This document shows positions 8,373 through 18,178 of a stretch of DNA of 64,000 nucleotides, one piece after another. The DNA is from Pedobacter mucosus (GTDB taxonomy: Bacteria; Bacteroidota; Bacteroidia; Sphingobacteriales; Sphingobacteriaceae): contig NZ_CP087585.1 in the NCBI RefSeq assembly GCF_022200785.1, positions 1,984,001 through 2,048,000 of the forward strand, in the 5' to 3' direction. A program made the position numbers and the translations under genes. Numbering within the stretch: the first letter of the stretch is position 1; each line of letters opens with the position of its first letter. The notes beneath the pieces were generated by a model. The model saw nothing but the letters and a program-made list of their open reading frames with translations, had not been told where the DNA came from and ran no database searches.

Positions 8373-9080
8373 ATGACGAGTGAAGAAAAAATTAGAAGTG
8401 CTTTTGAAAATAAAGATTGGCAAGAAATTAAGGTAACAGACTCTTGGCAAATTTTTAAAATAATGGCTGAATTTGTTGATGGATTTGAAAAATTAGCAAA
8501 AATTGGCCCATGCGTTACCATCTACGGATCTGCCCGAACAGCTGAAACAAATAGATATTATCAATTGGCAGAAGAATGCGGAAAACTTTTGACTGATCGA
8601 GGTTACGGTGTAATTACAGGTGGTGGCCCAGGTATTATGGAAGCGGGTAATAAAGGTGCTTATACTAACGGAGGAAAATCTGTAGGTTTAAATATAGAAT
8701 TGCCTTTTGAACAATTTCACAACAAATACATCGATCATAACAAACTTTTAGAATTTGATTATTTCTTTGTTCGGAAGGTAATGTTTATGAAATACAGTCA
8801 AGGTTTTGTGGTTTTACCTGGTGGTTTTGGAACAATGGATGAACTTTTCGAAGCTTTAACATTAATTCAGACTGGTAAAATTGCCCGTTTCCCTATTGTG
8901 TTAGTTGGTGTTGATTATTGGAGTGGATTGATTGAATGGATCAAAGGAACGATGCTTCAAAAGGAACACAATATACATGAGGAAGATTTAAATTTATTCC
9001 GTCTTGTTGATACTGCTGAAGAAGCCGCAGAACATATTTTTCGTTTTTATAATAAATATGTTCTTAAGCCTAACTTTTAG
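8373..9080 (+). CDS. LOG-family (TIGR00730) nucleotide-monophosphate phosphoribohydrolase-like protein
   Basis: 235 residues with a Rossmann fold. It has GGGPGIMEA at 83-91 and PGGFGTMDE at 149-157, the diagnostic LOG motif, with Arg134-Lys135 between them. Family members release the base from nucleoside 5'-monophosphates, and some make cytokinins. The bacterial role is usually purine nucleotide turnover. It is cytoplasmic and probably second in an operon with the symporter. Confidence 0.93.
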   Translation: MTSEEKIRSAFENKDWQEIKVTDSWQIFKIMAEFVDGFEKLAKIGPCVTIYGSARTAETNRYYQLAEECGKLLTDRGYGVITGGGPGIMEAGNKGAYTNGGKSVGLNIELPFEQFHNKYIDHNKLLEFDYFFVRKVMFMKYSQGFVVLPGGFGTMDELFEALTLIQTGKIARFPIVLVGVDYWSGLIEWIKGTMLQKEHNIHEEDLNLFRLVDTAEEAAEHIFRFYNKYVLKPNF

Positions 9081-9110
9081 TAAAACACAGCAAACATTAG
9101 TTATTCCATA

Positions 9111-9141
9111 AAGGTGCCTTACCAAAAGGCACCTTTTTTTT
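9111..9141 (+). terminator. Intrinsic terminator after the LOG gene
   Basis: AAGGTGCC (9111-9118) and GGCACCTT (9128-9135) form an 8-bp stem with a 9-nt loop, followed by an eight-T run. Confidence 0.93.
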
Positions 9142-9242
9142 GCTTTGTTTGGTTGTAACATGTGGATATTACCTGCATCTAACAGTCGAAAGAAAGATAT
9201 AGACTTGATGTTTGATCTAGATATTTTTAAACCCTTTGTGAA

Positions 9243-9737
9243 ATGGAACAGGTTTTAAATTGGAGAAAAGGGGTATTTGATAGTAATTATCAAGTATTTG
9301 ATGAAGCGTTGATTAAATTTTCATTTAATTTCAGCTCGCTTAAAAACTCAGCAATTGCTACCACTCAAGATGGAATTTATCTTTTAAAAAGTGATGGTTA
9401 TTTTAATCCGACAACCAAAATTATAAATAACAAAAATGAAGTTTTGGCGATTATTCATTATGATTTATTAAATTTCAAAGCGAAAGTTGTTTTTGCTACA
9501 GGAGAAATATTCGACTGGAGCTTTCAAAATAGTTGGTTAAGAAGGTGGTCTTTAAATAATAATACTGATAAGCAAATTTTATATAATTCTTTTACAGGAA
9601 GCGGCATAATCCACGCTAATGTAAACGATGATGTATTAATACTAATTGGGTTATTCATTAAAGAATATTACACCAGAGCGATATTTGCTTTTATTTTAAT
9701 CATGTTTCTATTGTTCACCGGGAGAGGGATTTTTTAA
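9243..9737 (+). CDS. Unrecognised 164-residue protein with a C-terminal membrane anchor
   Basis: I do not recognise this family. The N-terminal 140 residues look like an antiparallel beta-rich domain with alternating hydrophobic/polar strands (IATTQDGIYLL, EVLAIIHYDLL, AKVVFATGEIFDW). The last 18 or so residues form one hydrophobic helix ending GRGIF. A tubby/LURP-one-like or PH-like fold is possible but unproven. It stands alone after a terminator with 161 nt of upstream DNA. Confidence 0.75.
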   Translation: MEQVLNWRKGVFDSNYQVFDEALIKFSFNFSSLKNSAIATTQDGIYLLKSDGYFNPTTKIINNKNEVLAIIHYDLLNFKAKVVFATGEIFDWSFQNSWLRRWSLNNNTDKQILYNSFTGSGIIHANVNDDVLILIGLFIKEYYTRAIFAFILIMFLLFTGRGIF

Positions 9738-9774
9738 ATCAAAATAGAAGAAATTTAATCAAAACCAAAGTTCC

Positions 9775-10365
9775 TTATAAACCACTTACGCCACCACTAA
9801 CCACTAATTTCATCGCTTCGGCTGCACTCATTTGCAAATCGGTAACTTTATCCCTCTTTACAATGCAAAGTTGGCCAGCAAACGAATAGGAAAGTGGAAA
9901 ATATACAGCAACTTCATCCGGTAAATTAAGTTTATGCAAATCGTTCTGGGTAAGAAATCCAATTTTTTTTAGTCCACCTTCAACTTCTACAATTACAGGA
10001 TGATTGAATTTTTTTTCATCACCAACAAAAGCTTCTGTTAGATCTTTAATAGAGGAATAAATAAAATTTAGAAGCGGCAAACGCTGCATAATACGCTGAA
10101 ACCAATTATACATTGGTTCAGTTACTAAATTGGTAACAAAAATACCGGCCAATAAGATAATGGTTATCACTGTAAGCAAACCAAATCCAGGTATATTTCT
10201 ACTTTCTCCAGTCTGCGGATTAACGCCTAAAATATTATTTACATTCAACCAGCTATCTACAGTTGTTACCGCCCAAACAACTATAAAAATACTTACAGCA
10301 ATAGGCACAACAAGCAATAAACCTTTAATTAAATAGTTTAGAATGGCTTTTCCTATTTTATTCAT
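9775..10365 (-). CDS. DUF502 family membrane protein
   Basis: 196 residues with two N-terminal transmembrane helices (about 11-33 and 58-82), then a soluble C-terminal domain with the conserved PLLNFIYSSIKDL and GFLTQND segments of DUF502. The biochemical role of the family is unknown. It lies downstream of murF-alr on the same strand after an 85-nt gap. Confidence 0.9.
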   Translation of the reverse strand: MNKIGKAILNYLIKGLLLVVPIAVSIFIVVWAVTTVDSWLNVNNILGVNPQTGESRNIPGFGLLTVITIILLAGIFVTNLVTEPMYNWFQRIMQRLPLLNFIYSSIKDLTEAFVGDEKKFNHPVIVEVEGGLKKIGFLTQNDLHKLNLPDEVAVYFPLSYSFAGQLCIVKRDKVTDLQMSAAEAMKLVVSGGVSGL

Positions 10366-10450
10366 GATGCAAACTTATTCAAAAATGTTCAATAGTTCAT
10401 CAGTCATTAATCAACATTTTATATATTCTAATTAGTAAATAGAACTACAA

Positions 10451-12910
10451 TTATTCATAAAAATAGACTCTTTTTACGCGTTGAGAAATGTTTGTCAATA
10501 TTTCGTAGGGGATAGTATTGATTTCTTCTGCAAGCACCATAATATCGTGCTCACGATTAAATACGATGGCTTCATCACCAGGTTTAACATCCATGCCCGA
10601 GATATCTAACATTGTCATATCCATGCATATTGAACCTATCGTTGGCACTAATTTTCCATTTATCAACATTTTTCCAACTCCGTTTCCAAAAGCTCGATTG
10701 TAACCATCGGCATACCCAATTTTTACCGTTGCAATTTTACCCCCGTTTGGCATTACTCCTTTTCTACTATAACCTACTGTTTCTCCATTATTTAGCGCTT
10801 TAACTTGGGTTACAGTCGTTTTAAGAACCATGGTTGTTTGCAACTCATTGTTTTTTATAAGAGCAGAATCAAAACCATACAGTCCGATTCCTAGTCGAAC
10901 CATATCAAATTGTCCGTTGGGCCAACGTGTAATACCTGATGTATTGGATATATGCAGTAGTGGCTTATACTCCAACACATCACATAATGTGCGTGACATG
11001 ATTTCAAATTTTTCAATTTGCTTTGCAGTAAAACCATCATGTTCGGCTTCTCCACTTGCTACTAAATGAGAAAATATACTTTGAACTTTTATTTGTTTGG
11101 ATTTTTTTAGCAATCCAGAAAGCTCGTTAATATCTAACTCATCGAAACCTAAGCGGTGCATTCCGCTATCAATTTTAATATGAATCGGAAACTCTGATTG
11201 CTCACTTGGAAGTGTATTTAGAAAGCCATTTAAAATTTCCAAACTATAAATCTCTGGCTCTAATTGGTATTTAATTATAGCTTCAAAAGCATATTCTTCA
11301 GGACTCATAACCATAATAGGTAATGTAATTCCTGCTTTACGCAACGCAATACCTTCATCCGCATATGCTACGGCTAAATAATCCACTTTATGAAATTGCA
11401 ACAAATTGGCTATTTCAAAACTCCCGCTTCCATAAGAAAAAGCTTTAACCATTGCCATAATTTTAACACCAGGCTTAAGCTTAGAACGATAAAAATGTAG
11501 ATTACCAACCATCGCATTCAAATCAATTTCTAAAACCGTATCATGAATTTTTTGAGTAAGTAATTTACTAATTCTGGCAAATTCAAAACGCCTAGCTCCT
11601 TTGATTAAGATCGTTTCATGGCTAAAATTTAAAGTTGGAAAAGCGCTAATGAAAGCCTCAGTATCATCAAAAAAACGGGTGTCTAAATTAAATAAACTCG
11701 CAAAGTTTGAAATATGTGTACCAATACCAATTAAGCGATTAACTTGTTTCTGAGCTAATAAATTTGCGATCTCTGTATATAAATCTAAATCGTTTTTTCC
11801 TGTTTCAAACAGTTCAGAAATAATAACTGTTCTTTTTGGATGCTGATTTTGCTGATTTAAAAAATCAAGGGCAATTGCTAAGGAAGAAATATCGGCGCTA
11901 TAAGAATCGTCTATAATGGAACATTGGTTAATTCCATTTTTAAGTTCTAGCCGCATACTTACGTGACTTAATTTTTCTAAACGCAAGTCTGCCTGTTTTG
12001 GAGAATAGCCTAAAGCAAGCATTGTAGCCCAACAAATAATGCCGTTTTCTATAGATGCTTTATCTTGAAAAGGTAAGATACACTCTATCTCATTTTCTTT
12101 ATAAATGGCTCTGAGATAGCACTTATCCACTATAGGTTCTACCGAAATTATCTGCAAATCAGCCTCTTGCGACATACTCCAGCTAAACTGCTTCTTCCCA
12201 GGAATTTCCTGAATGCTTAAATCAGTAACATAATCTGGAGAGTAAATAAACAATTCGGCGTTTTTAAAAAGCAATAATTTCTCTGTAAGTTTTTGGTTTT
12301 TGGAACTAAACCCTTCGGCATGAGCTTCCCCTAAATTCGTTAAAATACCTATGTTAGGTTGAATAATTTTTGCTAAGGTTTCCATTTCATTTGAGGCGGA
12401 AATTCCAGCTTCGAAAATGCCTAATGTATGTTCGTCATCTATTTGCCATACGGATAACGGTACACCAATTTGCGAATTGTAACTTTTTGGACTTCTAATA
12501 ATATTATAATCAACTGCTAAAAGCTGATATAGCCATTCTTTAACGATAGTTTTTCCGTTGCTACCTGTTATTCCTATCGTTTTTAATGTATATTGATTTC
12601 TATGTTGAATAGCAATATTTTGCAACGCTGTTAATACGTCATCTACAATAATAAAATTGCAATCAGAGAATTGCTTAGAATACGTTACATCAGCAATAAC
12701 AAAATTCCTAATCCCTTTTTGATAGGCGTCATTGATAAAATAATGCCCGTTTCTATGTGATGATAAAGCAAAAAACAAGGAATCTTTAGGTGATAAAATT
12801 GAACGACTATCGATTACTAAATATTTTATAATAGCTTGCTTATCAAACAATTTGACATCAGCATTTAAAATTATTGCAATATTGGCAATCGTATATTTAA
12901 GGTTATGCAT
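10451..12910 (-). CDS. murF-alr: Bifunctional MurF (UDP-MurNAc-tripeptide:D-Ala-D-Ala ligase)/alanine racemase
   Basis: An 819-residue fusion typical of Bacteroidota. The N-terminal half is a Mur ligase with ATP loop TGSNGKT at 115-121, the EAGIS/NLGEAHAEG region, and SMRLEL near 318-323. The C-terminal half (from about 455) is a fold-III PLP racemase with the PLP lysine K489 in MVKAFSYG and the catalytic tyrosine in TVGYSRKG. The enzyme thus makes D-Ala and adds D-Ala-D-Ala to the peptidoglycan precursor. The gene is divergent from recX, with 61 nt between. Confidence 0.97.
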   Translation of the reverse strand: MHNLKYTIANIAIILNADVKLFDKQAIIKYLVIDSRSILSPKDSLFFALSSHRNGHYFINDAYQKGIRNFVIADVTYSKQFSDCNFIIVDDVLTALQNIAIQHRNQYTLKTIGITGSNGKTIVKEWLYQLLAVDYNIIRSPKSYNSQIGVPLSVWQIDDEHTLGIFEAGISASNEMETLAKIIQPNIGILTNLGEAHAEGFSSKNQKLTEKLLLFKNAELFIYSPDYVTDLSIQEIPGKKQFSWSMSQEADLQIISVEPIVDKCYLRAIYKENEIECILPFQDKASIENGIICWATMLALGYSPKQADLRLEKLSHVSMRLELKNGINQCSIIDDSYSADISSLAIALDFLNQQNQHPKRTVIISELFETGKNDLDLYTEIANLLAQKQVNRLIGIGTHISNFASLFNLDTRFFDDTEAFISAFPTLNFSHETILIKGARRFEFARISKLLTQKIHDTVLEIDLNAMVGNLHFYRSKLKPGVKIMAMVKAFSYGSGSFEIANLLQFHKVDYLAVAYADEGIALRKAGITLPIMVMSPEEYAFEAIIKYQLEPEIYSLEILNGFLNTLPSEQSEFPIHIKIDSGMHRLGFDELDINELSGLLKKSKQIKVQSIFSHLVASGEAEHDGFTAKQIEKFEIMSRTLCDVLEYKPLLHISNTSGITRWPNGQFDMVRLGIGLYGFDSALIKNNELQTTMVLKTTVTQVKALNNGETVGYSRKGVMPNGGKIATVKIGYADGYNRAFGNGVGKMLINGKLVPTIGSICMDMTMLDISGMDVKPGDEAIVFNREHDIMVLAEEINTIPYEILTNISQRVKRVYFYE

Positions 12911-12971
12911 TTTTTTAGTTCCAGAAAAAAACGGTATTCGTTTTTATTTTTACGAATTTCAATAATTAATT

Positions 12972-13451
12972 ATGAAAAGTGATAAACAAGAGACACAATA
13001 TTTAGATAAAAAGCAAGCACTTGCCAAAGCTGAAAATTTCTGTGTTTATCAAGAGCGTTCCCAAAAGGAAGTTCGATACAAATTAGTTGAATGGGGAATC
13101 AGAGGTAATGAGCTAGAAGAAATTTTGTCAGAACTTATTATAAATAACTTTCTTAATGAAGAGCGATTTGCAAAATTATATACCTCGGGTAAATTTCATA
13201 TTAATAAATGGGGAAGAATAAAAATTAAACAAGGTTTAAAGCTTAAAGGTGTTCCCGATAAAATGATACAAAAAGCAATTTATAGTATAGATGATGATGA
13301 TTACTTGCAGGCTTTACGCCGATTACTAGAGAAAAAAGATCAATTTTTGGTAGAAAAAAACAATATCAAAAGAAAATATAAGCTTACATCGTATCTACAA
13401 GGAAGAGGTTTTGAACGTGAATTAATTCAAGAAGTATTAAATATTGAATAA
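12972..13451 (+). CDS. recX: Regulatory protein RecX
   Basis: 159 residues made of helical three-helix repeats, as in RecX. The start (ALAKAENFCVYQERSQKEVRYKL) and the FLNEERFAKLYTSGKFHINKWG segment are family hallmarks. RecX modulates RecA filaments. recA is not adjacent, as is common in this phylum. It is followed by the tRNA pair. Confidence 0.93.
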   Translation: MKSDKQETQYLDKKQALAKAENFCVYQERSQKEVRYKLVEWGIRGNELEEILSELIINNFLNEERFAKLYTSGKFHINKWGRIKIKQGLKLKGVPDKMIQKAIYSIDDDDYLQALRRLLEKKDQFLVEKNNIKRKYKLTSYLQGRGFERELIQEVLNIE

Positions 13452-13572
13452 ATTATAGGCCGTTAGCACAACGAAAAGCATTATTTAACACTTTTATAAT
13501 TTTTAAATTAAAATTTATTTCAATGATAAACAGCCATTTAAACCAATTTTTAAATTTTTTATAAAAAAGTGC

Positions 13573-13602
13573 TTGACAGAGTTACAAATCTCACTATATT
13601 TG
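13573..13602 (+). promoter_or_regulatory. Promoter of the tRNA-Gly/tRNA-Leu unit
   Basis: TTGACA (13573-13578) and TATATTTG (13595-13602) have a 16-nt spacer. This combines a -33 TTG and a perfect TAnnTTTG -7 box, a strong form often seen at stable-RNA promoters in Bacteroidota. It lies 31 nt before the tRNA. Confidence 0.8.
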
Positions 13603-13633
13603 CATCACCAAAAACAAACGGTAACACGTTTAT

Positions 13634-13709
<76 letters not shown>

Positions 13710-13775
13710 AATGCCTTCTACGGAAGGCATTTATTTTAAAGCATAATCATCCTAACAATTCCAGGATCGATTAAT

Positions 13776-13859
13776 GCTCGGGTGGTGGAACTGGTAGACA
13801 CGCAGGACTTAAAATCCTGTGCTTTCAAAGGCGTGCGGGTTCGATTCCCGCCCCGAGTA
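13776..13859 (+). tRNA. tRNA-Leu (anticodon TAA)
   Basis: A class II tRNA with a long variable arm. The acceptor stem is GCTCGGG/CCCGAGT (one G-U pair). The anticodon stem CAGGA/TCCTG has loop CTTAAAA giving TAA, and the T-arm is GCGGGTTCGATTCCCGC. CCA is not encoded. A terminator follows at 13873-13910. Confidence 0.97.
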
Positions 13860-13872
13860 CATTTTAACAAGT

Positions 13873-13910
13873 AAAAAAACCCTGTAGATCTTCATCTTCA
13901 GGGTTTTTTT
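13873..13910 (+). terminator. Intrinsic terminator after tRNA-Leu
   Basis: AAAAACCCTG and CAGGGTTTTT form the stem, with a T-rich tail to 13910. It ends the tRNA-Gly/tRNA-Leu transcript. Confidence 0.9.
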
Positions 13911-14167
13911 ATTTGTATTCCGCAGTTATAAAATCTCCAATTATCATTATCCAAATATAGGCACACTATCATCTCTATTTAATATTCAAAACGGAAATGA
14001 GTCATTAGTTCTCATCAATACTTTAAATTCTACGTGCAATCAGGTGAGTACGGGATGATTTTCTATTTTAAGTTATTGATATTTGATTAATTGGGTCTTC
14101 TGATTTAAACTAACCAAATTTTCAAAATATTTTTGATCGTTTTGCTAATGATAAATATCAAAAATTA

Positions 14168-15799
14168 ATGATACAAAAAATTATGAATAGATTTAAAATA
14201 AAGCAACTCGCATTAATTTTTTTCATTGCCTTTTTCTTTTTAGCTGCAAACGCACAATCTCCTCCAATAAAATTTCAAAATCCTATACTTGCTGGTTTCA
14301 GTCCTGATCCATCGATTTGCCGGGTAGGCGACGACTATTACTTAGCCACTTCATCGTTTGTGTGGTTCCCTGCAATGCCTGTTTACCATAGTAAAGATCT
14401 TATTAATTGGGAACTTATTGGCCATGGCATCACGAAGCCTGGATTGGTAAATTTTAATAAACTAAGCGACCGAAGCGGTATTTGGGCAGTAACCATTAGG
14501 TATCATGATGGACTTTTTTACTTAATAACTACGGCTGCAGAAGGCGGAGGTGGCAATTTCTATGTTACTTCGAGAAAAGCTGAAGGACCATGGTCTGATC
14601 CAATTTGGTTAAAAGATGCGCCAGGTGTAGACCCATCTTTGTTTTGGGATGATGATGGAAAATGTTATTACACTGGAAACACCTGGGATATAAAGCGGGA
14701 ATGGCCGGCACAATGTGCCATTTGGATTCAGGAATTAGATATCACCAAAAAAAAGTTAATTGGCGAACGTAAGTTATTAACCTACGGTCATGCAAATAAT
14801 GCAGGTTTTGCAGAAGGACCTCATCTTTATAAAATCGATGGAAAATACATGCTTTTAAATTCTGAAGGCGGAACAGATCAATTTCATGCAATCGTTGCCC
14901 ATCATAGTAAAACCATTTTAGGACCTTATATAGCAGATAAGATAAACCCTGTCCTTTCCCATCGGCAATTAGGAGCCACTTACCCGTTACAAGCAATTGG
15001 GCATGGAGATTTAGTTCAAACTCCTGCCGGAGATTGGTGGGCAACTGTTCTTGGCAAAAGAATGATAAATGGTCAAGTACCACTTTCGAGAGAAACATTC
15101 TTGGCTAAAGTTACTTTCGAAGATGGAACGCCTGTTTTTAATACCGGTTTTGGAAGAGTATTGTCTGAGCAAGAACGACCGAATCTGCCTTGGAGTCCTT
15201 TCAAAATTGAAAACAAGAGAGATGAGTTTAATTTAAAAATGCTTTCAATCAGTTGGCATTTTGTTCGAATTCCGGATAAAAAGTTTTTTGATATTAATAA
15301 TAGTCAATTAACGGTCGAGCTACAACCAAATTCAATTGATAGCTTGGTCAATTCGTCAATGATTATCCGAAAAATAGAAGATCATCAGTTTGCTGCCAGC
15401 ACTAAATTGAACTTTACTCCTTCTGAAGAAACAGAACAAGCAGGAATGGTAATTTATCGTAACAGCGAAAGTTATTACATGCTGATGAAGGGAAAATCAA
15501 GCATTATATTAATCAAAAAGCACAATGGCAAAAAGGAAGTTATAGCGACGACGCCCTATACCAAGCCAATGGTTTATTTTGCGGCCAAGGGCAATAACCT
15601 TGACGTGGATTTTAGCTTCGGTGAAACAGAAAACAAGATGGTAGCGATAGGATTACGTCAAAGTTTAAGTGTGATCTCTGAAAGTTCGGTTAACCGCTTT
15701 AATGGTCCAGGAATTGGTATGTATGCAACAAGCAATGGTACTAAAACCACTAATAAAGCACGATTTGACTGGTTTGAATATGAAAAAGCAACATTGTAA
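14168..15799 (+). CDS. Secreted glycoside hydrolase family 43 (beta-xylosidase/arabinofuranosidase-like)
   Basis: 543 residues. A signal peptide ends near AANAQ (residue 30). A five-blade beta-propeller carries the GH43 triad: Asp47 (SPDPS), Asp155 (VDPS) and Glu216 (AEGPHL). A C-terminal beta-sandwich (about 345-540, concanavalin-like DUF1349/GH43 C2 type) follows. It probably removes xylose or arabinose from plant polysaccharides in the periplasm; the exact linkage is unknown. An alternative ATG at residue 6 is plausible. It stands alone without a SusC/SusD pair, so it is not a classic PUL. Confidence 0.92.
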   Translation: MIQKIMNRFKIKQLALIFFIAFFFLAANAQSPPIKFQNPILAGFSPDPSICRVGDDYYLATSSFVWFPAMPVYHSKDLINWELIGHGITKPGLVNFNKLSDRSGIWAVTIRYHDGLFYLITTAAEGGGGNFYVTSRKAEGPWSDPIWLKDAPGVDPSLFWDDDGKCYYTGNTWDIKREWPAQCAIWIQELDITKKKLIGERKLLTYGHANNAGFAEGPHLYKIDGKYMLLNSEGGTDQFHAIVAHHSKTILGPYIADKINPVLSHRQLGATYPLQAIGHGDLVQTPAGDWWATVLGKRMINGQVPLSRETFLAKVTFEDGTPVFNTGFGRVLSEQERPNLPWSPFKIENKRDEFNLKMLSISWHFVRIPDKKFFDINNSQLTVELQPNSIDSLVNSSMIIRKIEDHQFAASTKLNFTPSEETEQAGMVIYRNSESYYMLMKGKSSIILIKKHNGKKEVIATTPYTKPMVYFAAKGNNLDVDFSFGETENKMVAIGLRQSLSVISESSVNRFNGPGIGMYATSNGTKTTNKARFDWFEYEKATL

Positions 15800-15874
15800 T
15801 TTTATGCTTCGTTATTTAAAAAGATTGTACAGGTCATAATTCGTATTCTTATAATACTTTAAATGTTGCTAAAC

Positions 15875-15912
15875 AAAAAACGCCTTAAATGTATAATTTA
15901 AGGCGTTTTTAA
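15875..15912. terminator. Intrinsic terminator after the GH43 gene
   Basis: AAAACGCCTTAAAT and ATTTAAGGCGTTTT form a long perfect stem with a short loop, T-rich in both directions. It can stop the GH43 transcript and, from the other side, tRNA-Ser. Confidence 0.9.
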
Positions 15913-15932
15913 TTTATTAGAATATTTTATTT

Positions 15933-16020
<88 letters not shown>

Positions 16021-16063
16021 TATTTCTTCAAAACTTAATTATCAAACCTTGTTTTGAGGTCTG

Positions 16064-16093
16064 CAAATATAGCAAAACATGTTATTCTACAAA
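16064..16093 (-). promoter_or_regulatory. Promoter of tRNA-Ser
   Basis: Minus-strand TTTG (16093-16090), an 18-nt spacer and TATATTTG (16071-16064) match the Bacteroidota consensus. The -7 box is identical to that of the tRNA-Gly promoter. It lies in the gap after the 7TM-HD gene. Confidence 0.7.
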
Positions 16094-16099
16094 AAAAAA

Positions 16100-18178
16100 T
16101 TAATGAATCTGTTGATAATCTATTCGAACATGATAGATACTCATTAGCATCGTCTTGAATATCAATTTGATAGTCTCAATATCTTTTAATGTTAAATCGC
16201 AGTTATCTAACTGATTTTGCTCCAATTTGTAGTTAATTATCCTTTCTACGATATCATTTATGTTCTGAGCATCCGGATTTTTTAAACTTCTAGACGCTGC
16301 TTCAACAGAATCTGCCAACATTAAAACACCAGTTTCTTTACTAAAAGGTATCGGACCAGGGTAACGAAAGATATTTTCATCAACAAATTTCTCTGGCGAA
16401 TTTTTTAAAAATGACTGATAAAAATAATCAACACGTGTATTTCCGTGATGCGTTCTGATAAAATCTATAATGGCTTCCGGAATCTGATTTTTTCTTAAAA
16501 TTTCTATTCCTTTATGCACATGTTGTATAATGATTTGTGCGCTTTGCTCATATGGCAATTTATCATGCGGACTAATTGCTGTATTCTGGTTTTCGATAAA
16601 ATACTGAGGATTGTCAACTTTCCCTATATCGTGGTATAGGGCACCAGCCCTTACCAGCACAGAATTGCCTCCTATTTTAAAAATAGCTGCTTCGGCAAGG
16701 TTTGCCACTTGCAAAGAATGTTGGAAGGTTCCAGGTGCTTTAAAAGCAAGTTCTCGCAATAGCTTATTATTCGTATTAGTAAGTTCTATAAGTGCTACAT
16801 CCGATGTAATACCAAAAATCCTTTCAAATAGGTAAATTAATGGATAAGCTAAAAGCGAAAGTAGAACGCTAAACACAAATGGAACAAAATTTATCCACTC
16901 AATTTCCCGAAAAGATCCTTCACGAAGAAGCGCTATACCTACAAAAGAAACGAAATAGGCCATTAAAATAAACATGGCAGAAACCAAAAACCGTTCTCGT
17001 TTTACAAAATTCTTGATACTAAAAATAGCTACCATCCCTGCTGTAACTTGGTAAAAGACGAATTCGAAGCTGTTTGCAACAAAAAATCCAGCAATCAAAA
17101 TAACAAGAATATGTAAGTATAAAGCCAGTCGGGTATCAAATAAAATTCTAATAATAATTGGAACAACGCAGAAAGGAATATAATATAAACTTCCAATATT
17201 CATTTTTAAGGCCCAAGTGAGCGCTAAAAGCATGCCGGTGGTTACAATTAAAATGAGAGAAAGCTGTCTGTTATCTTCAAAAATATCTCTACGAAAAAGA
17301 AATAAAAACGACATTAAAATTGTAAGTATAAAAACTACCAAAACCACCTGTCCGAGATAAACCAGAGTTCCACTGCCAATTGTTTTAGTTTGCGCATCAT
17401 AAGTTGCCTTATATGAATCTAGTTTTTGAAAAATCTCATCATCAACCATATCATTTTTAGCAACAATTAACTCGCCTTTTTGCACCATACCCTTTGTTGT
17501 AGATACATTATTTACGGTATTAGTTTGTACAATTTGCGTTAGCCGCTCATTAAACACAATATTTGGAGCAATATGATCTTCAGCTAAATTGGTTATCAAA
17601 TCATTCATAACCTGATTAGAAGTAGTAAAATTAGCCTTGAAATATTTTAATGCAGATTCGGCAGTAAAAATATCTTGAGTGTTTTTTTGCTTTGACACAT
17701 TATTTTCTAACAATGAAAAATCGTAATTTTTTTCCCCGTTTTGGTGCTTAACATTTAATCCAATTATACCTTTTGCGTAAATAAATTGAAGAAGTTTAAG
17801 CGCTGTAGATTTATAAACAATTTTATCTTTTTCATCAAGCTGAGTAGATTTCCATTTAATATCAAACTCATTAGCAAACTCTTCTAATGCGTTATCAGTT
17901 ATCCCTTTATCTAATTGATAGATGGGTAAAATATCTTTTAAAGCATTTTTTTTATCGATTGTCACCTGTGGGTTTGTTTTTAAAATTGCAAAGCTAAACG
18001 GCGAAATCAAATCTTTGTTAAGCCAAACCTTGCCTTTTTCAAACTCATACCTAAACCTTGGCTGTTTTGGCAGAAATAAGGTGATGATAAAAACCGTAAT
18101 TAACATCATCACGTATTTTAAATTCGATGAATATTTACGGTAAAGAATTTTATGCGAATTTTTTTTAATTTTTGCCAA
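16100..18178 (-). CDS. 7TM-7TMR-HD family phosphohydrolase (PgpH-like, probable c-di-AMP phosphodiesterase)
   Basis: 692 residues. It has one N-terminal membrane helix, a large extracytoplasmic 7TMR-HD domain (about 60-265), a cluster of about seven helices (about 270-465), then a cytoplasmic HD domain with QHSLQVANLAEAA and YHDIGKVDNP. The HD residues are intact. The family includes Listeria PgpH, which cleaves c-di-AMP. That activity here is by family inference. It is transcribed alone, with tRNA-Ser downstream. Confidence 0.92.
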   Translation of the reverse strand: MAKIKKNSHKILYRKYSSNLKYVMMLITVFIITLFLPKQPRFRYEFEKGKVWLNKDLISPFSFAILKTNPQVTIDKKNALKDILPIYQLDKGITDNALEEFANEFDIKWKSTQLDEKDKIVYKSTALKLLQFIYAKGIIGLNVKHQNGEKNYDFSLLENNVSKQKNTQDIFTAESALKYFKANFTTSNQVMNDLITNLAEDHIAPNIVFNERLTQIVQTNTVNNVSTTKGMVQKGELIVAKNDMVDDEIFQKLDSYKATYDAQTKTIGSGTLVYLGQVVLVVFILTILMSFLFLFRRDIFEDNRQLSLILIVTTGMLLALTWALKMNIGSLYYIPFCVVPIIIRILFDTRLALYLHILVILIAGFFVANSFEFVFYQVTAGMVAIFSIKNFVKRERFLVSAMFILMAYFVSFVGIALLREGSFREIEWINFVPFVFSVLLSLLAYPLIYLFERIFGITSDVALIELTNTNNKLLRELAFKAPGTFQHSLQVANLAEAAIFKIGGNSVLVRAGALYHDIGKVDNPQYFIENQNTAISPHDKLPYEQSAQIIIQHVHKGIEILRKNQIPEAIIDFIRTHHGNTRVDYFYQSFLKNSPEKFVDENIFRYPGPIPFSKETGVLMLADSVEAASRSLKNPDAQNINDIVERIINYKLEQNQLDNCDLTLKDIETIKLIFKTMLMSIYHVRIDYQQIH

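Noticed and set aside
10807..10829. GGGTTAC inside murF-alr
   Set aside because: No TATTAAC-like box 16 nt downstream; likewise the GGGTTAC copies at 30874 and 51079, all inside coding sequence.
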